Assembly: GCA_029865515.1 (NCBI GenBank)
Contig: JAOUGQ010000195.1
Coordinates: 1 to 5,961, forward strand
Direction: 5' to 3'
From: Nitrospirota bacterium
GTDB lineage: Bacteria; Nitrospirota; Nitrospiria; Nitrospirales; UBA8639
Length of the DNA: 5,961 nt
A program made the position numbers and the translations under genes. Within the stretch, counting starts at the first letter, position 1. Each line of letters starts with the position of its first letter. The notes beneath the pieces were generated by a model. The model ran no database searches. It was not told the DNA's origin and was given only the letters and a program-made list of their open reading frames with translations. Of this stretch, positions 1-5,275 are shown one piece after another.

Positions 1-792
1 AAAGCTGTCATCAATAAAATCCAGTTAGGCTATTCCGACGAGGGTCAAGGCACACCCTTGGTCTTTCTTCATGCCTTTCCACTTTCCAGCCTGATGTGGC
101 AACCACAAGTCCATGTCTTGAAGAACACTTATCGTGTCATCACGGTTGACCTGCGAGGGCATGGTGAATCCGACTCATTATTGTGGAACTTCACTCTTGA
201 TGACTATACGAAGGATGTCATCGGTCTGCTGGATCACCTGAACATTGCGCAGGCGGTTTTCATCGGCTTGTCGATGGGAGGGTACACCCTGTTGTCGCTG
301 TATAGGAATTTTCCTGATCGGGTGAAGGCGATGGTGCTGGCCGATACGCGGGCCCAGGCGGATAGCCAGGCAGGCAAAACCGGACGACAAGCCATGACTC
401 AACTCGCTTACCAAGAAGGGGCTTCGGGTATCGCCGATGTGATGCTTCCCAAACTCCTGGCTCCTTCAACCGTTCAACAACGTCCGGACCTTGTGGATCA
501 GGTTCGTCACATGATTCTTCACACTTCCACGGAGGGCATCATCACTGATCTCATGGCTATGGCCGCCCGACCGGATTCAACTGACCTGTTATCTCAGATC
601 ACCTGCCCGACTTTGGTCATTGTGGGTGAAGACGATCTTGCCACTCCCCTCGCGGAGTCTCAATACATGGCCGACCGGATACCCGGCTCAACCTTGGTCA
701 CCATCCCGGGAGCCGCCCATCTCTCCAACTTCGAACAGCCAGCGGCATTTAATCAGTCGCTTCAGAACTTCCTCACCACACACAAATTATAA
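1..792 (+). CDS. Alpha/beta-fold hydrolase, 5'-truncated by window edge
   Basis: Frame 1 is open from the first base; 263 residues are visible. The TTG at 58 is not the real start, because 19 conserved-looking codons precede it; the true start is probably only a few codons outside the window. Family marks, numbered from the first visible codon: HAFP oxyanion-hole strand near residue 24, DLRGHGES near 50-57, nucleophile elbow GLSMGG with Ser91 (codon at 271), acid Asp212 in GEDDLATP, and His240 in GAAHLSN. The Ser-Asp-His triad is complete and in the usual order, with a cap region between roughly residues 115 and 190. No signal peptide or membrane segment is seen in the visible part, so it is probably cytosolic. 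The best general match is the PcaD/enol-lactonase-like branch, but motifs alone do not give the substrate. It is convergent with the folE operon and not part of it. Confidence 0.9.
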   Translation, partial: KAVINKIQLGYSDEGQGTPLVFLHAFPLSSLMWQPQVHVLKNTYRVITVDLRGHGESDSLLWNFTLDDYTKDVIGLLDHLNIAQAVFIGLSMGGYTLLSLYRNFPDRVKAMVLADTRAQADSQAGKTGRQAMTQLAYQEGASGIADVMLPKLLAPSTVQQRPDLVDQVRHMILHTSTEGIITDLMAMAARPDSTDLLSQITCPTLVIVGEDDLATPLAESQYMADRIPGSTLVTIPGAAHLSNFEQPAAFNQSLQNFLTTHKL

Positions 793-962
793 GTCTTGTC
801 AAAATCCATGACACGGGTCAGGTCCGGAGAGACCGGAGACTAGTCTAGAGTCGATTCCGGAGGTAACGTAGGGAAAAGCCTGGTGTGGAAAGAATGTAGA
901 AATGGGGAGAGGCTTCTAAAAAAGAAGTCCCATGGAAAGTTTGAGCCAAATTTCAGAATGAG

Positions 963-992
963 TTGGTGGGCATCCCGCCCTACACCCACCAA
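963..992. repeat. Perfect 8-bp inverted repeat in the convergent gap
   Basis: TTGGTGGG (963-970) pairs perfectly with CCCACCAA (985-992) around a 14-nt loop. There is no U-tract on either side, so it is not a classic intrinsic terminator. It could be a 3'-end stabilising hairpin, a Rho-associated 3' end or part of a small RNA. Its position between convergent genes favours a 3'-end role, but that is inference. Confidence 0.4.
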
Positions 993-1081
993 GACCAAAC
1001 AGCCAAACTTACGGAACGAAGATAAGAAGGATCAAACCGGCGCCTCCTGCGCGACATGCCCTTCCGTGGGAAACCCATACG

Positions 1082-1113
1082 AAAATTAAATAAGGGTTGT
1101 ATTTAACCTTATT
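1082..1113 (-). terminator. Possible intrinsic terminator downstream of folE
   Basis: Read on the minus strand, AATAAGGTT (1113-1105) and AACCCTTATT (1098-1089) form a 9-bp stem with one bulged base and a 6-nt loop. TAATTTT follows on the minus strand, giving the U-rich tail expected of an intrinsic terminator. It lies about 80 nt past the folE stop. The stem is A+T-rich and weak, so this is a candidate only. On the plus strand no U-tract follows the stem. Confidence 0.35.
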
Positions 1114-1193
1114 CTGTCAAAAGAATCAATTCAATAGAGGAGTAAGAAACCACCAATCTCTCTTTCGAAATGGAATGATTGAAAGCGGGACGC

Positions 1194-1847
1194 CTAATCG
1201 ACATCGCTCCTACGCTGGCGGATGAGCTTGAGGAATTCGTCACGGGTTTGTTGTTGTTTGCGAAACACACCCAACATTTCGCTGGTGACCGCCACAGTAT
1301 TCTGCTTTTCCACTCCCCGCATGCTCATACAAAGATGGCGGGCTTCCATGACGACGCCCACCCCATGCGGCTTGAGCTTATTGTAAAGCGTGTGAGCAAT
1401 TTGGACGGTCAACCGTTCCTGGACTTGCAACCGGCGACTAAAGGCATCCACGACCCGCGGAATTTTGCTGAGCCCCACCACATGTTTACTAGGAATATAC
1501 CCGACATGACATTTCCCAAAAAAGGGCAACAAATGATGCTCACAGAGGCTAAAAAAATCGATATCGCGCACGATAACCATTTCATCGTAATCAATGGGGA
1601 ATAGCGCTCCATTGAGCAATTCGTCAATATCTTGTTGATAGCCTTTCGTGAGATAAGCCAGGGATTTGGCCACCCGCTTGGGCGTATCCTGGAGTCCATG
1701 CCGTTGAGGATTTTCACCCAGGTTTTCCAGTAATTGCTTGACGATGACCTCAAGGTTCGCGAGATTAGGCATACACACGGTCTCGCTCTTTTCCCGGATG
1801 AAGGCCCCTGGCCTTGTTGATGAGGGCCGCTTCTTTTTAATGGGCAT
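1194..1847 (-). CDS. folE: GTP cyclohydrolase I (FolE)
   Basis: FolE converts GTP to 7,8-dihydroneopterin triphosphate, the entry step to folate, other pterins and (with QueD) queuosine. The protein has 217 residues, typical for the type I family. Zinc and active-site residues are present: Cys102 and His105 (with His104) in SLCEHHLLPFFG, and Cys173 in ARHLCMSMRGV. The conserved GLSKIPRVVDAFSRRLQVQERL block spans about 125-146. The start is fixed by a strong AAGGAG (1853-1858) five to six bases upstream of the ATG at 1847. Met26 is a possible internal start but lacks comparable support, so the basic N-terminal tail (MPIKKKRPSS) is probably real. The gene overlaps the end of the upstream PTPS-family gene by 11 nt, implying translational coupling. 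It is the last gene of the operon. The type I assignment is firm. Confidence 0.96.
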   Translation of the reverse strand: MPIKKKRPSSTRPGAFIREKSETVCMPNLANLEVIVKQLLENLGENPQRHGLQDTPKRVAKSLAYLTKGYQQDIDELLNGALFPIDYDEMVIVRDIDFFSLCEHHLLPFFGKCHVGYIPSKHVVGLSKIPRVVDAFSRRLQVQERLTVQIAHTLYNKLKPHGVGVVMEARHLCMSMRGVEKQNTVAVTSEMLGVFRKQQQTRDEFLKLIRQRRSDVD

Positions 1848-2304
1848 CAGTTCTCCTTGATCCTATTGCTGACGGAACCACTGGCTTTTGGAGAGCTCCA
1901 ATATATTCAAAGAAATTGTCACGGGTTTCAATCACGCCAATTTTCTCCAATTGCCCGGAGGGGATCTGATCAACCAGCAGGTCCCAGATCAAGCGGGCTA
2001 AATTCTCGCCGGTCGTCGTGACTTGTGCAAAGGCGGGATCGAAATTGAGATGTTGATGATCAAAACGGTCCACAATACGTGCTTTTACGAGTCGATCCAA
2101 GGCATCCACATCCGTGATCAATCCCGTGTGTGGATCCAGCTCTCCCTGCACCGTCACGAGCACCGTATAATTATGCCCATGCCCGTTCAGATTATTACAT
2201 TTGCCAAAAATCTTTCGGTTGAGGTCCTCTGTCAATTGATCAGTATGCAGCCGATGGGCGGCACAAAAGGTATAGGTCCTGGTGATGGAGGATTGATACG
2301 GCAT
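1837..2304 (-). CDS. queD: 6-pyruvoyl-tetrahydropterin synthase / QueD family (PTPS-II motif)
   Basis: This family acts on 7,8-dihydroneopterin triphosphate, the FolE product. QueD makes 6-carboxytetrahydropterin for queuosine; true PTPS makes 6-pyruvoyl-tetrahydropterin for tetrahydrobiopterin. The protein has 155 residues. Zinc ligands are His17 (FCAAHRL), His42 and His44 (GHGHNY). The catalytic Cys36 lies in FGKCNNLNGHGHNY, followed by Asp82-His83 (FDHQHLN) and Glu126 (IETRDN). The Cys-x5-HGH spacing is that of the eukaryotic-like PTPS-II subgroup, whereas classical QueD has Cys-x3-HGH, so the queD symbol is used only in the family sense. No Shine-Dalgarno precedes the ATG at 2304; the upstream mRNA instead reads CCTCCTCC then AATTTT. 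No other in-frame start is available before a stop. Initiation may depend on a micro-ORF ending 5 nt upstream. folE overlaps its last 11 nt. Confidence 0.9.
   Translation of the reverse strand: MPYQSSITRTYTFCAAHRLHTDQLTEDLNRKIFGKCNNLNGHGHNYTVLVTVQGELDPHTGLITDVDALDRLVKARIVDRFDHQHLNFDPAFAQVTTTGENLARLIWDLLVDQIPSGQLEKIGVIETRDNFFEYIGALQKPVVPSAIGSRRTDAH
1853..1858 (-). promoter_or_regulatory. Shine-Dalgarno of folE (AAGGAG)
   Basis: AAGGAG on the minus strand lies 5 nt before the folE ATG and inside the last codons of the upstream PTPS-family gene. It decides the 1847 start over the internal Met26. Confidence 0.8.
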
Positions 2305-2309
2305 AAAAT

Positions 2310-2384
2310 TTAGGAGGAGGGTTTTCCCGCTACGCTATGATGACGTTGGAAATCGATCTTTGGTGCATGGGCTACCGCATCCAT
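2310..2384 (-). CDS. Candidate 24-codon micro-ORF bridging ferredoxin and PTPS genes
   Basis: The ATG shares its A with the ferredoxin stop codon (TAATG), and the TAA ends 5 nt before the PTPS-family ATG. The peptide begins MDAVAHAPKIDF and ends GKPSS; it is hydrophilic, with no recognisable motif. There is no clear Shine-Dalgarno, so reading would depend on ribosomes finishing the ferredoxin. Its likely role, if any, is to carry ribosomes across a 79-nt gap to a gene without its own Shine-Dalgarno. It fits this gap very tightly, but chance is possible in so short a frame. Confidence 0.3.
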   Translation of the reverse strand: MDAVAHAPKIDFQRHHSVAGKPSS

Positions 2385-2734
2385 TACTTTTGAGATATCT
2401 TCATTTCCCCTGATTTTCCAACTCCTGGTTCGCCCCATTTTTCTTCGGGGACTTGCACAATCACATCCCCCAGCACTCGAGCCTGACAACCCAACCGATG
2501 GTAAGGCTCGGTCAGGGCTTCCCGATCAAGCAAATCCTGCTCATCAAAATCGATATCGGAGAGATTTTCGGCGCCCGCAATGACATCGACCCGGCAGGTT
2601 GTGCAGGAGGCGTTACCGCCACAATCATGATTTAACGGAAATCCCAGTTTCTCCGCAGCTTCTAAAAGCGAAAGGTCTGACGGGACTTCTCCGCTCTTAC
2701 CATCGGGATGAAGAAATGTGACGCGAGGCATCAT
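2384..2734 (-). CDS. [2Fe-2S] ferredoxin, ISC/adrenodoxin-like fold
   Basis: This small electron carrier has 116 residues and four cluster-binding cysteines: Cys38, Cys44, Cys47 (HDCGGNASCTTC) and Cys83 (RLGCQARV). The Cys-x5-Cys-x2-Cys-x35-Cys spacing is that of adrenodoxin/Isc-type [2Fe-2S] ferredoxins. The acidic surface after the cluster loop (SDIDFDEQDLLD, about 59-70) is typical of partner docking. The last 15-20 residues (from about GEPGVGKSG) extend past the core fold. Two consecutive ATGs occur (2734 and 2731); GAGGAG at 2740-2745 serves either, and the first is chosen. The nuoF stop lies only 9 nt upstream, so the pair is tightly coupled and the ferredoxin may be the electron partner of this NuoF. 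No isc, hsc or other iron-sulfur assembly genes are adjacent, so an assembly role is less likely. Confidence 0.93.
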   Translation of the reverse strand: MMPRVTFLHPDGKSGEVPSDLSLLEAAEKLGFPLNHDCGGNASCTTCRVDVIAGAENLSDIDFDEQDLLDREALTEPYHRLGCQARVLGDVIVQVPEEKWGEPGVGKSGEMKISQK

Positions 2735-2743
2735 TCCTTCTCC

Positions 2744-4039
2744 TCACCCTGCGCCCACCGGAGCAGGCTTGAATGGACATCGCCCCAGGCGAATATGTTC
2801 TTCGAATTCTTGACGAAACAGCCGTAAACTATTTTGTACCAACACTGCGGCTCCCGTCACGAGGGTGCAAAATCCGGTGCCTTTGACAAATCCACAAATT
2901 TGTAAGAGTTTGGCCAGATCGTTCTCGTCTCCTGCTCCATCTTCGATTTTTCTGATCAGGGTGGCTAATTCTTGCGTGCCAATCCGGCAAGGTGGACATT
3001 GACCGCAACTTTCCCGTTCAAAAAACCCCGAAAACTTGAGGGTTTTCTCCACCATGCATGTTGCATCATCCACGACAATCACGCCTGCTGACCCCAAGCC
3101 GGTACCCGCTTTCTTGAGCGAATCAAAGTCCATGGCTAAATCTAATTGATCCGCTCCCACCATGGAAAAAGACGGCCCTCCAGGAAAGACGGCTTTGACA
3201 CCATGTCCATTCGGCACACCTTGCCCGCAGACCTCAATCAGATGGCGGATGGTCGTCCCCAGCGGGAGTTCATAGACACCGGGTCGATTAACAGCCCCAC
3301 TGAGTGAAAATAACATCGTCCCTGGGGTGGTACTGGTTCCCACCTCGCGAAACCATCCAGGACCGTTCCGTAAGAGTTGAGGAATATTAGACAAGGTTTC
3401 AACATTGTTCACCAGTGTGGGCTTGCCATGCAGTCCATACTCCGTGGGATAAAAGGGTGGCTTTTGCTTGGGCTGGGCTGGCCGACCCTGCATGGATTCC
3501 AACATGGCGGTTTCTTCACCCGCCACGTAACTGCCATAGCCATCAAAAATTTCAATGTCCAGATCGAGCCCTGTTCCTAGAAAATTCTTCCCCAATAATC
3601 CCTGCTCTTTGGCTTGTTCTTTGGCCCGCTCAAAGATCGCTCGTTCTTCCGAGAATTCATGGTTCAGATAGATATAAGCCGCTTTCGCTCCAACCGTGTG
3701 CGCCGCAATCAGGCATCCTTCCAGAAGTTGGTGAGGATGATGGCGAAGCAAATACCGATCCTTGAACGTACCCGGCTCATGTTCTCCAGCATTACACACA
3801 AAGTACCGCTCTTTGACCCGGTGATGAAACACCTTGTCCCATTTCAGGCCGGTAGGAAATCCTGCGCCTCCCCGTCCACGAAGATGCGCCTCCTTCAATT
3901 GGGCAATAATGGTTTCCGGATCCTTTTTGGCGACACACTGAACCCACGCCTCATACCCCCCTTGTTGACGATAAGGTTCAATTTCCCATGGTTCGCCCGG
4001 TACCTCCCGCAACACGCGAGGTGCAAATGCGTTACCCAC
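2744..4039 (-). CDS. nuoF: NuoF-like NADH dehydrogenase subunit (FMN, NAD, 4Fe-4S)
   Basis: NuoF/HoxF-family flavoproteins take electrons from NADH to FMN and on to a [4Fe-4S] cluster. The protein has 431 residues, the usual length. Features in order: FMN/NAD-binding LRGRGGAGFPTGLKW (53-67), CNAGEHEPGTFKDR (82-95), YVAGEETAMLESMQGR (171-186) followed by KPPF and NNVETLSNIP, an SLBB-like region about 240-310, and cluster cysteines Cys345, Cys348, Cys351 and Cys391 (C-x2-C-x2-C-x39-C). The canonical NADE motif reads NAGE here (Gly85 for Asp). The start is a GTG at 4039 with AAGGGGG five bases upstream. No NuoE or NuoG lies alongside; a [2Fe-2S] ferredoxin follows 9 nt downstream instead. It is therefore probably a stand-alone NAD(H)-linked oxidoreductase subunit, or a subunit serving a complex encoded elsewhere. 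Direction and partner are inference. It is the first full-length gene after a clear promoter. Confidence 0.93.
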   Translation of the reverse strand: MGNAFAPRVLREVPGEPWEIEPYRQQGGYEAWVQCVAKKDPETIIAQLKEAHLRGRGGAGFPTGLKWDKVFHHRVKERYFVCNAGEHEPGTFKDRYLLRHHPHQLLEGCLIAAHTVGAKAAYIYLNHEFSEERAIFERAKEQAKEQGLLGKNFLGTGLDLDIEIFDGYGSYVAGEETAMLESMQGRPAQPKQKPPFYPTEYGLHGKPTLVNNVETLSNIPQLLRNGPGWFREVGTSTTPGTMLFSLSGAVNRPGVYELPLGTTIRHLIEVCGQGVPNGHGVKAVFPGGPSFSMVGADQLDLAMDFDSLKKAGTGLGSAGVIVVDDATCMVEKTLKFSGFFERESCGQCPPCRIGTQELATLIRKIEDGAGDENDLAKLLQICGFVKGTGFCTLVTGAAVLVQNSLRLFRQEFEEHIRLGRCPFKPAPVGAG

Positions 4040-4100
4040 CGAAGCCCCCTTGATAAAATGTTCGGACCCACATGCGTACTGGCATTCTTTGCATCATCAT
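4032..4100 (-). CDS. Candidate leader micro-ORF 2 upstream of nuoF
   Basis: A 22-codon frame starts at the first of three tandem ATGs and ends with a TAA lying inside the second and third codons of nuoF, an 8-nt overlap. The peptide starts MMMQRMPVRMWVR and ends in Gly/Phe-rich residues. Its start overlaps the stop of micro-ORF 1 by four bases (ATGA). No independent Shine-Dalgarno is seen. It is in a different frame from nuoF. If translated, it would couple ribosome traffic to nuoF initiation. Evidence is positional only. Confidence 0.3.
   Translation of the reverse strand: MMMQRMPVRMWVRTFYQGGFGG
4045..4051 (-). promoter_or_regulatory. Shine-Dalgarno of nuoF (AAGGGGG)
   Basis: AAGGGGG on the minus strand, 5 nt before the GTG at 4039, supports GTG as the nuoF start. 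It lies inside candidate micro-ORF 2, so ribosomes reading that frame would pass directly over it. Confidence 0.7.
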
Positions 4101-4162
4101 TTTTTTACTATATTCTGCAACAAACTCTCTACTCCGGTAACCAAATTTCCCTTCATGCTCAT
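4097..4162 (-). CDS. Candidate leader micro-ORF 1 (amphipathic peptide)
   Basis: This is a 21-codon frame in the nuoF leader. Hydrophobic residues fall at 7, 8, 11, 14, 15, 18 and 19 (core LVTGVESLLQNIV), a regular amphipathic-helix pattern ending in two lysines. A GAGGGG (4174-4179) lies 11 nt upstream of the ATG, a longer spacing than ideal. The ATG sits in the loop of a predicted hairpin. The frame ends on an A7 run followed by TGATGATG, so its stop overlaps the start of micro-ORF 2. It could be a regulatory leader peptide, a small membrane-surface peptide or chance. Confidence 0.35.
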   Translation of the reverse strand: MSMKGNLVTGVESLLQNIVKK

Positions 4163-4200
4163 AAGGAAATTCGCCCCTCAATGCGGTCCAAGGTCACCGG
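4134..4200 (-). promoter_or_regulatory. Structured 5' leader of the nuoF operon
   Basis: On the minus-strand RNA an outer 9-bp stem P1 pairs CCGGTGACC (4200-4192) with GGTTACCGG (4142-4134). Inside it P2 pairs AATTTCC (4171-4165) with GGAAATT (4150-4144), extended by two more pairs past one bulged base. P1 and P2 are separated by 20 nt on the 5' side and 1 nt on the 3' side. One P1 pair is G-U on the minus RNA but would be an A-C mismatch on the plus RNA, so the fold suits the minus transcript. P1 would begin within a few bases of the predicted transcript start. I do not recognise it as a known riboswitch class. Confidence 0.45.
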
Positions 4201-4208
4201 CACGATTC

Positions 4209-4238
4209 ACTATACGAACGGGTCTCCAAAGTCGTCAA
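4209..4238 (-). promoter_or_regulatory. Sigma70-type promoter of the nuoF operon
   Basis: On the minus strand, -35 TTGACG (4238-4233) and -10 TATAGT (4214-4209) are separated by 18 nt. Each box matches the consensus at five of six bases. Transcription would start near 4201-4203, giving a leader of about 160 nt before the nuoF GTG. It lies in the mdh-nuoF gap, which fits its being the operon promoter. Confidence 0.7.
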
Positions 4239-4274
4239 GGTGACAAGATGAAGAGTAAGATCCACCGTTGAAGT

Positions 4275-4301
4275 AAGGGGAAAGAGATGGACAAGCCCAT
4301 C
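4275..4301 (-). terminator. Possible terminator downstream of mdh
   Basis: On the minus strand GATGGG (4301-4296) pairs with TCCATC (4291-4286), counting one G-U pair, around a CTTG tetraloop. A pyrimidine-rich tail (TCTTTCCCCTT) follows. It lies about 16 nt after the mdh stop and upstream of the nuoF promoter, the expected place to end the first transcript. The stem is short and the tail is not pure U, so it may be leaky. Confidence 0.4.
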
Positions 4302-4317
4302 ACAAATTCGAAAAATT

Positions 4318-5265
4318 TCAGTTGGCTTTCTTCATCACCTGATCAACATGTCCGCACAATTCCCGCACCGCCTTGGCGGATGCCTCCAGTGCGACTTGCT
4401 CCTGAGAAGTGAGCGCATATTCAATAATCTCTTCGGCCCCACCTGCTCCTAATTTCACCGGCACACCCAGGAAGAGATCATTGAAGCCGTATTCCCCTGC
4501 ACACAAGGCCGCACAGGGAAGAATTTTCTTCTGATCTTTGGAGATAGCCTCCACCATTTCCACCACAGAGGCTGCAGGGGCATAAAACGCACTCCCTGTT
4601 TTGAGCAGATTGACGATTTCGATTCCCCCCTCACGAGTCCGCTTGATCAGGGCTTCTAATGCCTCCGGCGACAGCCATTCGCTCACCGGTCGCCCTGCCA
4701 CCGTGGTATACCGATTCAATGGCACCATCGAATCGCCATGCCCTCCCAAGACCATCGCGTGAATATTTTCCACCGATACCTGCAAGGCTTCTGCAATAAA
4801 GGACCGGAATCGCGCAGAATCCAGCACGCCCGCCATTCCGATAACCCGGTTTCTGGGAAATCCGCTCACCCGGTAGGCGACGTGAGTCATGACGTCGAGG
4901 GGGTTGGAGACAATGATGAAAATTCCCTCGGGAGAGCGTTTGGCCGTTTCGCGAACCACTGAGGACACAATGTTGGTATTAGTTTCCAACAATTCATCCC
5001 GGCTCATCCCCGGCCGTCGCGGGACACCTGACGTGACAACGATAATGTCTGAATTTTTCGTCGCCTCGTAGTGATTGACGCCAGTCACCGCTGAATCATA
5101 CGCACAAATTGGGCCGGCTTCTGCCAGATCCAGGGCCTTGCCTTGCGGGAGGCCTTCGACAATATCGACCAGCACAATGTCGTACCAGTTTTTTTCTGCT
5201 AACCGTTGCGCGATGGACCCACCGACATTCCCAGCCCCCACTACGGTCACTTTGATTCGGCTCAT
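4318..5265 (-). CDS. mdh: NAD-dependent malate dehydrogenase (LDH-like)
   Basis: Malate dehydrogenase interconverts malate and oxaloacetate with NAD(H), in the TCA cycle or, in reverse, in reductive carbon fixation. With the chosen start it has 315 residues, normal for LDH-like tetrameric-type bacterial MDH. The Rossmann motif GAGNVGG is at 10-16; Asp34 at the end of the second strand favours NAD over NADP. The substrate loop GVPRRPGMSR carries Arg83/84 and Arg89, the marks of MDH rather than LDH. Asn121 is in SNPLD, Asp149 and Arg152 in GVLDSARFR, and catalytic His176 in GGHGDSMVPL. A longer frame begins at 5301, but that ATG has no Shine-Dalgarno and its 12 extra residues precede the normal first strand. 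AGGTGG at 5270-5275 supports 5265. The upstream hypothetical gene ends 42 nt before this start, so both are probably on one transcript. Confidence 0.96.
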   Translation of the reverse strand: MSRIKVTVVGAGNVGGSIAQRLAEKNWYDIVLVDIVEGLPQGKALDLAEAGPICAYDSAVTGVNHYEATKNSDIIVVTSGVPRRPGMSRDELLETNTNIVSSVVRETAKRSPEGIFIIVSNPLDVMTHVAYRVSGFPRNRVIGMAGVLDSARFRSFIAEALQVSVENIHAMVLGGHGDSMVPLNRYTTVAGRPVSEWLSPEALEALIKRTREGGIEIVNLLKTGSAFYAPAASVVEMVEAISKDQKKILPCAALCAGEYGFNDLFLGVPVKLGAGGAEEIIEYALTSQEQVALEASAKAVRELCGHVDQVMKKAN

Positions 5266-5275
5266 GAAACCACCT

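Larger units (their letters stand above)
793..1193. other. Intergenic region between convergent genes
   Basis: This gap of about 400 nt separates the plus-strand hydrolase from the minus-strand folE. I see no convincing gene. The longest open frame (from a GTG at 883) lacks a suitably placed Shine-Dalgarno sequence and has no recognisable protein features. It holds a small hairpin at 823-837 (TCCGG/CCGGA), a 10-nt palindrome AGACTAGTCT at 837-846, a perfect 8-bp inverted repeat at 963-992, and a terminator-like hairpin at 1089-1113. Transcripts from both sides must end somewhere here. Confidence 0.7.

Noticed and set aside
837..846. Perfect 10-nt palindrome AGACTAGTCT
   Set aside because: It could be an operator, but it sits just downstream of a gene end with no promoter boxes nearby. 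One short palindrome is expected by chance at this scale.
824..862. CCGGAG occurring three times after the hydrolase gene
   Set aside because: The spacing is irregular (9 then 24 nt) and the unit is only six bases. It does not form a repeat array, and the TCCGG/CCGGA hairpin there has no U-tract, so it is not a convincing terminator.
883..1089. Open frame of 68 codons on the plus strand in the convergent gap
   Set aside because: It begins at GTG with no properly spaced Shine-Dalgarno (the GGAGG is about 20 nt away), overlaps the inverted repeat at 963-992, has no recognisable domain, and its low-complexity Lys/Thr/Pro composition looks like untranslated sequence.
1179..1604. 141-codon plus-strand frame antisense to folE
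   Set aside because: It lies almost wholly opposite folE, whose zinc and active-site motifs are unambiguous.
4107..4112. Second TATAGT in the nuoF leader as a downstream promoter
   Set aside because: No -35-like hexamer lies 16-18 nt upstream and there is no extended -10 TG. It falls within micro-ORF 1.
3614..4243. 209-codon plus-strand frame antisense to nuoF and its promoter
   Set aside because: Most of it mirrors the confidently coding nuoF on the other strand. It shows no family motif and crosses the nuoF leader and promoter.
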